Shown: positions 6,924-14,135, counted from the first letter of the stretch. The stretch is 36,531 nt of DNA from Caldilineaceae bacterium (GCA_018003515.1 JAGNDO010000054.1:1-36531); one strand, 5' to 3'. Numbers and translations: made by a program. Notes: a model not told the origin generated them from the letters alone.

Positions 6924-8426
6924 ATGGCGAAGATTGATGACGGCCAAATTGAGGCGATCCGCCGCCGGGTGATGCAGGAGATCGGCGCAACCGCCCAATC
7001 CCCAATCCCCACTCCCCAACCCCTAGCCTCAACCCGCGCCCCGCACCTCAGCTATGTGGGCCGGGAGGGACGCCAGGCTGGGTCCACGCCCCGGGGCGGT
7101 GAGTGGGGGATCTATCCAGACATCAACGGTGCGGTGGCTGCGGCCAAGGTTGCCTTTTTGGCATTGGACAAGATGACCCTCCAGACCCGGCACAATGTGG
7201 TGGCGGCCATGCGGGAAGCATCCCGCCGCCACGCCCGAGAATTGGGCGAGATGGCCGCGTCCGAGACCGGTATGGGCCGCCCGGAGGACAAGGAAAAGAA
7301 GAATCTGCTGGCAGCCGACAAAACCCCCGGCCCCGAGATCCTCACCCCGGACGCCCAGAGCGGGGACCACGGGCTGATGCTTCTGGAACGCGCCCCGTAC
7401 GGGGTCTTCTGCGCCATCACCCCCAGCACCAACCCCACGTCGAGCATCATCAACAACGCCATCGGCCTGGTCAGCGCCGGGAACGCTACGGTTTTTGCCG
7501 TGCATCCGGGGGCCAACCAGGTGTGTAATTACACGATCCAGTTGCTCAACCGGGCCATCGTCGGCGCGGGCGGGCCGCCGGATCTGCTCACCGCGGGCAA
7601 AGAGGCCACCATCGCCGGGGCGCAAGCGCTTATGCGCCATCCGGGCATCCGCATTTTGTTGGTGACCGGCGGGCCAGGCGTGGTGAAGGAGGCAATGGGC
7701 AGCGGCAAGCGGGCCATCTGCGCCGGGCCGGGCAACCCGCCCGTGGTCGTGGACGAATCCGCGGACATGGCCCTGGCCGGTCGCCAGATCGTCTTTGGGG
7801 CCAGCTTCGACAACAACGTGATCTGCGTGGACGAGAAGGAAGTCTTCGTGGTGGACCGGGTGGCGGATCAGCTTTTGGCCGCCATGCAGGCCAACCAGGC
7901 CATGCTCCTGCCCAAGTACAAATTGGCCCAACTGGAGCAGGTGATCTTCGACAAAGTTGGCGCGCCGGGCGAGCACGGGGTGATCAACAAGAAGTGGGTG
8001 GGCAAATACCCCTGGCAAATCCTACGGGAGATCGGCATCACCGCCGGGCCGGAGCTGCGGCTGATTGTGGCCGACGTGCCCCAGGAGCATCCCCTAGTGT
8101 GGACTGAGCAGCTCATGCCCGTCCTGCCCGTGGTGCGGGTGCCCAATGCGGATGCGGCCATCGATCTGGCCGTGGCCGCGGAGCATGGCTTTGGCCACAC
8201 GGCCAGCATGTTCAGCCGCAACATCGACAACCTCAGCCGCATGGCCAGGGAAGTCAACTGCTCCATCTTCGTCAAAAACGGCCCTAATTTGGCCGGCCTG
8301 GGCTACGGCGGCGAAGGCTACACCAGCTTCTCCATCGCCAGTCCCACAGGCGAAGGGCTGACCAACGCCCTGACTTTTTCACGGTTGCGAAGATGTACGA
8401 TGGTGGACCATTTTAGAATTGTGTAA
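6924..8426 (+). CDS. CoA-acylating aldehyde dehydrogenase with encapsulation helix (PduP/EutE-like)
   Basis: The protein has 500 residues. It oxidises an aldehyde to acyl-CoA with NAD+ and is the core metabolosome enzyme. The catalytic cysteine is C301 in FDNNVIC, followed by the conserved DEKE; ITPSTNPTSSIINNAIGL and AGPGNPPVVVDESAD fit the cofactor and subunit regions, and the C-terminus LRRCTMVDHFRIV is typical of the family. Residues 3-21 (DDGQIEAIRRRVMQEIG core) form a short amphipathic helix of the kind that targets cargo into shells. A Pro-rich linker follows, part of which (25-34) is encoded by a CCAATCC heptad array. ATG 6924 is preferred over GTG 6921, with GAAGGGA about 10 nt upstream. 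The substrate aldehyde cannot be read; no aldehyde-generating partner is in the window. Confidence 0.95.
   Translation: MAKIDDGQIEAIRRRVMQEIGATAQSPIPTPQPLASTRAPHLSYVGREGRQAGSTPRGGEWGIYPDINGAVAAAKVAFLALDKMTLQTRHNVVAAMREASRRHARELGEMAASETGMGRPEDKEKKNLLAADKTPGPEILTPDAQSGDHGLMLLERAPYGVFCAITPSTNPTSSIINNAIGLVSAGNATVFAVHPGANQVCNYTIQLLNRAIVGAGGPPDLLTAGKEATIAGAQALMRHPGIRILLVTGGPGVVKEAMGSGKRAICAGPGNPPVVVDESADMALAGRQIVFGASFDNNVICVDEKEVFVVDRVADQLLAAMQANQAMLLPKYKLAQLEQVIFDKVGAPGEHGVINKKWVGKYPWQILREIGITAGPELRLIVADVPQEHPLVWTEQLMPVLPVVRVPNADAAIDLAVAAEHGFGHTASMFSRNIDNLSRMAREVNCSIFVKNGPNLAGLGYGGEGYTSFSIASPTGEGLTNALTFSRLRRCTMVDHFRIV
6995..7022. repeat. In-frame CCAATCC heptad array in the dehydrogenase linker
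   Basis: Four consecutive 7-nt units (CCAATCC twice, CCACTCC, CCAACCC) lie inside the coding sequence between the encapsulation helix and the catalytic domain. They resemble the GGATTGG intergenic repeat family of this genome. Confidence 0.75.
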
Positions 8427-8447
8427 CGAAAAGGAACGGAGGCCACG

Positions 8448-8768
8448 ATGACTACAACTGTTTATGTCGAATCGGATCAAGCGACACGGGAGACGATGTA
8501 TCTGGTTCAATCGGCCATTTCCAAAGAAGTTGCCACATTGAAACTTGCCATCAGAGCCGGTGAACGGCGCTTGGCTGAATTTGAAAAGAAGTATGGCGTC
8601 TCATCCGACTATTTCATCGCTGAGATGGCTGCCGAAGATATGGACGAGGGGGATGACGAATATATTCGATGGGCGGGAGAGTTCGATCTGACCCAGAGCC
8701 TCCGGGAGAAACTCCAGCGCCTCATGGAGATTAATTACCGTGATCAGCGAACATCTCACTCAGATTGA
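8448..8768 (+). CDS. Small coiled-coil protein, putative antitoxin of a TumE-like pair
   Basis: The product has 106 residues, mostly helical and acidic. It has a strong GGAGG site 5 nt before ATG 8448, 21 nt after the aldehyde dehydrogenase stop. Its core (E-x-x-L-AEFEKKYGVSSDYFIAEM... D-x-EYIRWAGE) parallels the protein at 21239, which precedes the second TumE-like gene: both have an FE-x-K-[YF]-GV-x-S-x-DF block and an aromatic Y-x-x-x-x-x-W block. Its gene overlaps the next by 29 nt, a typical antitoxin-first layout. The family is not the Xre-type TumA known from Pseudomonas, so the antitoxin call rests on position, coupling and the repeated pairing. The strong ribosome site against the partner's GTG start fits the excess antitoxin usually needed. 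Confidence 0.6.
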   Translation: MTTTVYVESDQATRETMYLVQSAISKEVATLKLAIRAGERRLAEFEKKYGVSSDYFIAEMAAEDMDEGDDEYIRWAGEFDLTQSLREKLQRLMEINYRDQRTSHSD

Positions 8769-9123
8769 AGCCGTCATTGACAAATACACTCAGGCGTCCT
8801 TTGTTCAGGGCATCACCTACTCGGTTGAACGACGATCGAGAGAGCAGGCGTATTTATACGGCAGCCTCCTTTTCGTAGACGGCTCCTCCCTCCATTTTCG
8901 AGAATTTCTTGATACGTTCGACGACATGATGATAAAGCAGAAGTACGCTTATCATTATCAAGATGGTGAAGGCCAATTGATTTTTCGTTATGACAACGCC
9001 ACTCACCGACCGACTTTGAGTTTCGTTGAACATAGACATGATAAAGAGGGAATCATCCCGGCCTTGTCACCAGATTTGGACACTGTCATCGAAGAAATTG
9101 TGGCTGGGGCCGATTGGCTATGA
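8740..9123 (+). CDS. TumE-like (DUF6516) putative toxin
   Basis: The product has 127 residues from GTG 8740, with GGAG about 10 nt upstream; this start overlaps the previous gene by 29 nt. The C-terminal half shows the DUF6516/TumE signature: KYAYHYQDGEGQLIFRYDNA followed by H-R-P, FVEHRHDKE and a final IEEI. Known of the family: TumE proteins are toxins of type II modules, proposed to act on RNA; the chemistry is not settled to my knowledge. The stop TGA overlaps the ATG of the YbjN-like gene as ATGA, so the toxin sits inside a continuous run of microcompartment-locus genes with no space for its own promoter. Whether it is active as a toxin here is unknown. Confidence 0.65.
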   Translation: MISEHLTQIEAVIDKYTQASFVQGITYSVERRSREQAYLYGSLLFVDGSSLHFREFLDTFDDMMIKQKYAYHYQDGEGQLIFRYDNATHRPTLSFVEHRHDKEGIIPALSPDLDTVIEEIVAGADWL

Positions 9124-9548
9124 TCTCGCATCTCAGCGAACTTTTCAACGACTACGACTGGCACGCGGACGAACTCGAACCCGGCATTTGGCGCAGCAGC
9201 TTTGCCACGGATGCCGGGGGCGAGTTCGATCTTTTTGTGATGGCCGGGGAGGAATGGGTGCATTTCGCCATCAGCCCCTTCACCCCCCGCCCGGTGGATG
9301 GCTGCCGGGGGCGGCTGTTCGAGGCGTTGCTGATCCTCAACCAGCAGATGCGTCTGGCCCACTTCGGGTTGGACGGCGACGGGGATGCAAATCTGATCCT
9401 GGATCTGCCCGCCGCCGGTTTCACTTTTGAACAGTTCACCTTGGCCGTAGACACCCTGGTCCACTACACAGAGGAGCTGGGCGGTGAACTGGTCCGGTTG
9501 GCCACAGAGCCGGGATTTCATTCGGCGAAGGTGATGGGTATCGAGTAG
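9120..9548 (+). CDS. YbjN-like domain protein
   Basis: The product has 142 residues; the start ATG 9120 overlaps the toxin stop (ATGA), implying translational coupling. A TTG at 9114 is possible but less likely. The pattern W-R-S-S-F-x-T-D-x-x-G-E-F-D-L-F-V, EEWVHFAISPF, a conserved GCRGRLFEALLILNQQ helix and FGLDGDGD suits the YbjN / type III chaperone-like alpha-beta fold, a family of small adaptor proteins of uncertain function. There is no membrane segment or metal motif. In this locus it could be a chaperone for cargo or shell proteins (inference from fold only). The last codons and stop (GIE then TAG) fall in a GTATCGAG repeat. Confidence 0.6.
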   Translation: MISHLSELFNDYDWHADELEPGIWRSSFATDAGGEFDLFVMAGEEWVHFAISPFTPRPVDGCRGRLFEALLILNQQMRLAHFGLDGDGDANLILDLPAAGFTFEQFTLAVDTLVHYTEELGGELVRLATEPGFHSAKVMGIE

Positions 9549-9673
9549 TGCGTATCGAGTATCGTGGTGTGTGTAGATGTAACAGCCTGGTTGCCCAGCG
9601 CATCTCACCCACGCAACACGTTTCACGTTTCACGCAACTCAACTCTCGCAACTCAACAGAATCGAGCCTACCC
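9537..9673. repeat. TATCGAG and ACGTTTC heptad spacer
   Basis: Starting in the YbjN-like stop codon, TATCGAG units occur three times (9541-9564). Later ACGTTTC repeats twice (9616-9631) and CAACTC-type repeats precede the reductase start. No gene and no clear ribosome site are seen in this gap. Confidence 0.65.
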
Positions 9674-10861
9674 ATGACCAACCCAGACATCATTCGCATC
9701 TACAGCACCACCTGGTGCCCGGACTGCAAACGAGCCAAGAAATTTCTCAACGAGCAGCGCATCCCCTACTCGAACATTGACATTGAAAAAGATTCGGCGG
9801 GCATGGACCTGGTGATCCAGGTCAACAACGGCAGCCGCAGCGTGCCCACCATCATCTTTCCTGACGGGGAGATCATGGTGGAGCCATCCAACGCCAAGTT
9901 GGCGGAGAAGTTGGGCCTGCACACCCAGGCCCAGCGCACCTTTTACGACGTGATCATCGTGGGCAGCGGGCCGGCCGGACTGACCGCCGCCCTCTATTTG
10001 GGCCGGGAAAACCAGGACGTACTGGTGATCGAGCGCTCCGGCGTGGGCGGCCAAGCCGGCATCACCGAGCGGCTGGACAACTTCCCCGGCTTCGACGAAG
10101 GCATCCCCGGTGCGGAGTTCGCCGACCGCTTGGGTCGCCAAGCCCAACGCTTCGGTGCGGAGATCCTGCAAGCCCAGGAGGTCACCTCCATCAGCCGGGA
10201 CGGCCAGAACATGCAAGTCACCACGGGGGATGGGGTCAGTTACGGCGCCCACGCCGTGCTGCTGACCACGGGGGCCCGTTATCGTCGCCTGGGCGTGCCC
10301 GGCGAGGAGAGTTTGATCGGGGTCAACGTGCATTTCTGCGCCACCTGCGACGGGGCATTTTACAAGGACAAGAAGGTGTTGGTGGTGGGCGGCGGCAACA
10401 GCGGCTTCGAGGAAGGGCTATTCCTGACCAAGTTCGCCCGTCAGGTGGACATCATCGAATTCCTGCCCCAGGTCAAGGCCAGCCAGATTTTGCAGGAGAA
10501 GGTGGCCCATCACCCCCGCATGAGCGTGACGGTCAACCATGCGGTGAAGGAATTGCTGGGCGATGGCGGGCTGGATGGGGCCGTGGTGGTGGATCGGGCC
10601 ACGGGCGAGGAAAAAGTGTTGGACCACGACGGCATCTTCGTCTTTATCGGCCTCACCCCCAACAGCCAATTGGCCCAAGACTTGGCCCAGATCGACCGGG
10701 CTGGCTTTATCGTCACCGACAAAACGCTCATGACCACCATGCCCGGTCTCTTCGCCGCCGGGGATGTGCGGGCAGACTCGACCAAGCAGGCCGCGTCCGC
10801 AGCGGGCGAAGGGGCCACAGTGGCTTTAATGATTCGTCAATATCTGCAAGAATTAGGATAA
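9674..10861 (+). CDS. Glutaredoxin-thioredoxin reductase fusion
   Basis: The protein has 395 residues and two parts. Residues 1-80 are a glutaredoxin/mycoredoxin-like domain with the dithiol motif C15-P-D-C18 (TTWCPDC) and the cis-proline RSVPTIIF. Residues 92-395 are a low-molecular-weight thioredoxin reductase: FAD-binding GSGPAG, the redox pair C222-A-T-C225, the NADPH-binding GGGNSG and the C-terminal FAAGDVRADSTKQ. It would pass electrons from NADPH through FAD to the fused redoxin, making a self-contained disulfide reductase. ATG 9674 is the first start after the repeat spacer; the longer open frame is repeat DNA. It lies 4 nt upstream of BMC-T1, so it is tied to the shell operon. A role in keeping the dehydrogenase cysteine or shell thiols reduced is inferred. 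Confidence 0.93.
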   Translation: MTNPDIIRIYSTTWCPDCKRAKKFLNEQRIPYSNIDIEKDSAGMDLVIQVNNGSRSVPTIIFPDGEIMVEPSNAKLAEKLGLHTQAQRTFYDVIIVGSGPAGLTAALYLGRENQDVLVIERSGVGGQAGITERLDNFPGFDEGIPGAEFADRLGRQAQRFGAEILQAQEVTSISRDGQNMQVTTGDGVSYGAHAVLLTTGARYRRLGVPGEESLIGVNVHFCATCDGAFYKDKKVLVVGGGNSGFEEGLFLTKFARQVDIIEFLPQVKASQILQEKVAHHPRMSVTVNHAVKELLGDGGLDGAVVVDRATGEEKVLDHDGIFVFIGLTPNSQLAQDLAQIDRAGFIVTDKTLMTTMPGLFAAGDVRADSTKQAASAAGEGATVALMIRQYLQELG

Positions 10862-10865
10862 CTTT

Positions 10866-11471
10866 ATGGCTCAGGCCGTCCCGACCAACACCCAATCCTC
10901 ATCCGCCCCGGCCCTGGCTTTGCTGGAGTTTGACAGCATCGCCGCGGGCATTGTGGCCGCGGATGTGATGGCGAAAAAAGCGCCCTTGGATCGGTTGGTG
11001 GCGGGGACGGTGCAGCCGGGGAGATTGTTGGTCTTGTTGGCCGGGGACGTGGCCTCGGTGGAGGAGTGCCTGGCCGCCGGACGGGCCGCGGGCAGTGGGG
11101 CTTTGATGGACGAGGTCTATCTGCCGGGGGTCCACGGCCAGGTGGTGGCAGCCTTGGCCGGGGCGCGTCAACTGCCCTTGGAAGACGCCCTGGGCATGGT
11201 GGAGACCGCCACCGCGGCCAGCGCCATCCACGCCGCGGACGCCGGGCTGAAGGGCGCGGATGTGCGCCTGCTGGAGCTGCGCCTGAGCGACGGGCTGGGC
11301 GGCAAGGGACTCTGCTTCTTCACCGGTGCGCTGACGGATGTGGAGACGGCTGTGGAGATCAGCAGCGCCGTGGTCACATCCGGGCGGTTGGTCCACGCCG
11401 CGGTGATTACCCGGCTCAGTCCGGAGTTGGCGCAGATATTGGGGATTGGGACGAGATTTCAGGAAAAGTGA
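10866..11471 (+). CDS. Single-layer BMC-T1 shell trimer
   Basis: The product has 201 residues with two tandem BMC domains (about 16-100 and 105-190): ALALLEFDSIAAGIVAADVM in the first, ALGMVETATAASAIHAADAG in the second. The order of elements follows, from memory, H. ochraceum BMC-T1, including AGSGALMDEVYLP in the linker. Known of the family: trimers that take a hexamer position in the facet and offer a different central pore from the BMC-H. The gene begins 4 nt after the redoxin fusion and is the last in this transcript; the next gene is convergent. Together with the double-layer BMC-T, BMC-H and BMC-P, it completes a full shell set. Confidence 0.94.
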   Translation: MAQAVPTNTQSSSAPALALLEFDSIAAGIVAADVMAKKAPLDRLVAGTVQPGRLLVLLAGDVASVEECLAAGRAAGSGALMDEVYLPGVHGQVVAALAGARQLPLEDALGMVETATAASAIHAADAGLKGADVRLLELRLSDGLGGKGLCFFTGALTDVETAVEISSAVVTSGRLVHAAVITRLSPELAQILGIGTRFQEK

Positions 11472-11512
11472 GGGGTGAGTAAACGGGGGTACTCAGCAGG
11501 AGGGGGTACCTT

Positions 11513-12205
11513 CTATGTTCGCAAATACAACCCGTGTACCAAACCGCCTTCTGAATCAAAACGGTCCTGGATTATTGGATAAAACCGGTCATCCCCAGAT
11601 TCGTAATATCGATAGATGGCATAGGCGATAATATCAGCCAACTGAATGAGGCGAGATGCCCTGGAGTCAAGAAAAAGCGGCACTTCAGAAAAGTTCCGAA
11701 TCACCCCCCACGAATGGCCTATGGTGCGAAAATCAGTCGCAAGGGCCTGTATCGTCGTTTCATAGGTGGATTTATCGAAAATGATGAGCCCTCGCTGCGT
11801 ATCCCCATTCCGATGCAAACGTTGAAGATAATAATCGAATCGGCTTGCCATTTGCTCAAACGCGAGCAGAATTGGATCTTGTGGTGATGCAACCGTTTTT
11901 TGGATCACACTGGCAAATAACCGATTGCTCACATGGGAACCGGTGAAAACACGGAGGATATCCTCAATGGCGGCCAATCTCACCTCTTTTGGATAGTTGC
12001 GCCACATGCCCTTTCCACTCATCATGGGATTTCCGTGCAACTCCACAGATGCGGGATCAGCCGGGTTGAAGCGGGCAGCAATGTTGTCCAATTCCTGAGA
12101 AAGCCAAAAGCCCTGACGCTCAAAAATACTAATACCCGCCAGAACGAAGAAGTTCTGTTTCGGATCGTGTACGCTGCCTGACTCATCCATGTAGAGTAAA
12201 TGCAT
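11513..12205 (-). CDS. DUF3800 protein
   Basis: The product has 230 residues. It has the DUF3800 hallmarks: an N-terminal LLYMDESG (D7, E8), a central IIFDKS and a C-terminal LIQLADIIAYAIYRYYE. The family has a predicted RNase H-like fold with acidic residues as catalytic candidates, and is frequent in variable, mobile or defence-associated DNA; no specific activity is assigned. It is convergent with BMC-T1 (41-nt gap) and so marks the end of the microcompartment locus. There is no good ribosome site before ATG 12205. Its codons are AT-richer than the flanking genes, which hints at later acquisition. Confidence 0.85.
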   Translation of the reverse strand: MHLLYMDESGSVHDPKQNFFVLAGISIFERQGFWLSQELDNIAARFNPADPASVELHGNPMMSGKGMWRNYPKEVRLAAIEDILRVFTGSHVSNRLFASVIQKTVASPQDPILLAFEQMASRFDYYLQRLHRNGDTQRGLIIFDKSTYETTIQALATDFRTIGHSWGVIRNFSEVPLFLDSRASRLIQLADIIAYAIYRYYESGDDRFYPIIQDRFDSEGGLVHGLYLRT

Positions 12206-12397
12206 GACGTGGTTTACCCGTGATGATATTTACTACCCGAATAAAGAAAACCAGTCAAGGAGAGACCAAGCTCTCGCGGTCCGAAAAGGTCAGACCTCTT
12301 GACTGTTGATAACTACTTTAATCAATCTGCTTTAACTTGTCAAATTCACTTCATTCCTCACATTTCCAAAACATCCGCTCAGAAAACGAGGGTGCCT
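12206..12397. other. Gene-free stretch with small inverted repeats
   Basis: No gene is supported. CAGTCAAG (12252-12259) and CTTGACTG (12298-12305) pair across about 38 nt, with GAGAG/CTCTC inside. An ORF opening at 12299 is only the 5' extension of the pseudogene below. Confidence 0.4.
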
Positions 12398-12570
12398 ATG
12401 CCCGATTTCTCTGCCTTTGACACCTACATCGACACCCACAGCGACCGCTTCATTCAACGCCTGCGGAATCTGGTGCGCATCCCCAACGTGTCCGGCCCAA
12501 GGCGGACCGGCCATGCGCCACGCCGCAGACGCCGGTTGGCCGAAGGGCTGGGGTTGGGGACGGGTTTTTT
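12398..12570 (+). pseudogene. N-terminal fragment of an M20 peptidase
   Basis: Codons 1-33 (MPDFSAFDTYIDTHSDRFIQ and onward) are a close copy of the start of the intact M20 peptidase at 17239. A single inserted base after the VSG codon shifts the frame; the shifted frame then reads GGPAMRHAADA, matching GGPAMRQIADA of the intact copy. Similarity fades near 12535, where a heptad repeat begins. The zinc ligands and everything beyond about residue 46 are missing, so it cannot be functional. Confidence 0.85.
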
Positions 12571-12766
12571 TTAGAAGGCAAAAGGCAAAAGGCAAAAGGC
12601 AAAAATAGTGTAACCCGACAAAAGTCGGTGAAAACAAATCGCTTGCGTGATAGTCTATGACTGTTACGTAAGCGATTTTCTTTGTGAGAGGGTCAGACCC
12701 CCATTCATCACCTGGACGGCATCAACACCCGTTGTAAATCAAAAAAGAGAAAGAAGAGATTCCCGC
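12571..12766. repeat. GGCAAAA heptad array and gene-free spacer
   Basis: GGCAAAA is repeated four times at 12576-12605, directly after the pseudogene. Further on, ATCGCTTGCGT (12635-12645) pairs with ACGTAAGCGAT (12665-12675). No gene is seen until 12767. Confidence 0.7.
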
Positions 12767-13045
12767 ATGACAAAGTTTTTCAACAAATGGACACGCATTT
12801 TTCATCGTTGGATCGCTATACCCACCATTATCTTGATCCCGATTGCAGTTGTCGCCAAGTTCACCGGCGATACGGCTGAACATCTGCCCCCGCAATTAGA
12901 ACAATTTCAGTCTATCTTAATGCTGTTGCTGGCCATCAGTGGAACCTATCTGTATTTGATCCCCTATATCGCCAAATGGCAGCGCAATCGGCGCAAAAAG
13001 GCTGGGGTGGCCGCAAAGACAGTCGTTATGCCAACAGACTCTTGA
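12767..13045 (+). CDS. Small two-helix membrane protein
   Basis: The product has 92 residues from ATG 12767 (purine-rich AGAAGAGA upstream); the longer open frame to 12647 has no support. There are two predicted membrane helices, about 15-32 (WIAIPTIILIPIAVVAKF) and 48-69 (ILMLLLAISGTYLYLIPYI), with a basic N-terminus and a KWQRNRRKK tail, so both ends probably face the cytoplasm. The start FNKWTRIFHRWIAIP resembles PepSY-associated membrane segments, but it is too short to assign. It precedes two other small membrane proteins and may share their transcript. Confidence 0.65.
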   Translation: MTKFFNKWTRIFHRWIAIPTIILIPIAVVAKFTGDTAEHLPPQLEQFQSILMLLLAISGTYLYLIPYIAKWQRNRRKKAGVAAKTVVMPTDS

Positions 13046-13119
13046 GGTCTTTACCAAACTGAGCGCCCCCAAGCCTTCTTGCATCCCATCGTTCTAACTT
13101 GCCCAAGGAAAAGCGCCCC

Positions 13120-13509
13120 ATGAGTTCCAAACTGACAAAAACTGCTGCGGCCATTGCCTTTATCATCGGTGCCATGTCCATCGTCGCCGGGGGTCAGGTT
13201 ATCCTCGGCAAGGGTATGGATTACACCATCATCGGCTGGCTGCCGAAATACAACTTCATCCTGGGGCTGCTGTCATCGTTCTTCACGGCGATTGTGATCT
13301 GGCGGGGCAGCAAGATGGCCATGCCCACGACCATCATCACATTGGCCAGCAACGTGGTAGCCCTTTTGGCCTTAAAGACCACCTTCCGAGACGAGGTTGC
13401 GCCGGAGAGCATCAACGCCATGATCTTCAGAATCGCCGTGTGGCTGGTCATCCTGGGCCTGATGGTCGTCGCCGCCCGCAAGGGGAGGCATGTACTCGAG
13501 GCTGGCTAG
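13120..13509 (+). CDS. Four-helix membrane protein, first paralogue
   Basis: The product has 129 residues; ATG 13120 follows AAGGAAAAG. There are four hydrophobic segments, near 8-28, 42-63, 68-86 and 104-124. The family is not recognised. It is a tandem paralogue of the protein at 13664: shared blocks are SKLTKTAA, IIGAM-x-I-x-AGGQV, a FFTA-x-VIW-[RK]-G turn, K-[MV]-AMP and APDSI/APESI-x-AM. No charged catalytic or metal motif is apparent, so a transporter or sensor role cannot be given. Confidence 0.7.
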   Translation: MSSKLTKTAAAIAFIIGAMSIVAGGQVILGKGMDYTIIGWLPKYNFILGLLSSFFTAIVIWRGSKMAMPTTIITLASNVVALLALKTTFRDEVAPESINAMIFRIAVWLVILGLMVVAARKGRHVLEAG

Positions 13510-13551
13510 TCACAGCCCGGCACAAATAGCTCCGCAGATCCGCAAGCCCCT

Positions 13552-13623
13552 GCTCTAGCCCGGTCCGTGACCGGGCGGGTCTGCCAAAGAAGATCATGGG
13601 ATCGACCCGCTGGGGCACGGACC
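13552..13623. repeat. Dispersed inverted repeat (CTCTAGCCCGGTC family)
   Basis: The left part, 13552-13581 (starting GCTCTAGCCCGGTC), is itself palindromic and pairs with a worn right arm at 13603-13623 (GACCCG... CACGGACC). The same unit occurs twice, in opposite sense, at 22929 and 22992, so it is a repeat family. Confidence 0.65.
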
Positions 13624-13663
13624 CATAGGCATCGTTCTACACTTTCACAAGGAGAATCGACCC

Positions 13664-14077
13664 ATGAAATCTAAGCTCACAAAAACTGCTGCGGTCATCG
13701 CCCTTATCATCGGCGCGATGGCGATATTCGCCGGAGGCCAGGTTGTCTTACTCGGCAAGATTATGGACTACTACGTGATAGACTGGGTTCCGGTCTACAA
13801 TCTCGCCCTGGGGCTAATCTCTGCCTTCTTCACGGCGGTTGTGATCTGGAAGGGCTGCAAGGTGGCCATGCCCGCCGCCATCGTCACATTAGCCAGCCAC
13901 GTGACCGTCATCCTGATTTTGCAGACCGCCTATGCAGGCGTGGTTGCGCCAGATAGTATCAAAGCGATGACTATCAGAATCGCTGCATGGCTGATCATCC
14001 TGATCCTGATGGTCATCTCCATACGGTCAGACGATCCAACGCTCGCCGATAGCTCAAACCAATCGACGGCAAGCTAG
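13664..14077 (+). CDS. Four-helix membrane protein, second paralogue
   Basis: The product has 137 residues; ATG 13664 is preceded by AAGGAGA. It has the same four-helix plan as its neighbour (segments near 9-28, 42-62, 67-86 and 103-122), with a longer polar C-terminal tail (DDPTLADSSNQSTAS). It is more diverged in helix 3 (HVTVILILQTAYAGV). The two genes are most simply a tandem duplication separated by a palindromic repeat. Function unknown. Confidence 0.7.
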   Translation: MKSKLTKTAAVIALIIGAMAIFAGGQVVLLGKIMDYYVIDWVPVYNLALGLISAFFTAVVIWKGCKVAMPAAIVTLASHVTVILILQTAYAGVVAPDSIKAMTIRIAAWLIILILMVISIRSDDPTLADSSNQSTAS

Positions 14078-14087
14078 AACAATCTTC

Positions 14088-14135
14088 TTCGGTAAGCGTC
14101 CAAGATTGGGCTCCCAATCTTGGACGCTTACCGAA
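14088..14135. terminator. Perfect 23-bp palindrome between convergent genes
   Basis: The arms 14088-14110 and 14113-14135 are exact reverse complements with a 2-nt centre (CT). It lies 10 nt past the plus-strand membrane gene and contains the stop codon of the convergent histidine kinase (14128-14130). Flanking AAT/TTC runs are short, so if it terminates, it does so in both directions mainly through its stem. Confidence 0.75.

Noticed and set aside
12299-12574. 91-residue hypothetical gene
   Set aside because: It is the frameshifted M20 fragment with an upstream extension, so it is recorded as a pseudogene.
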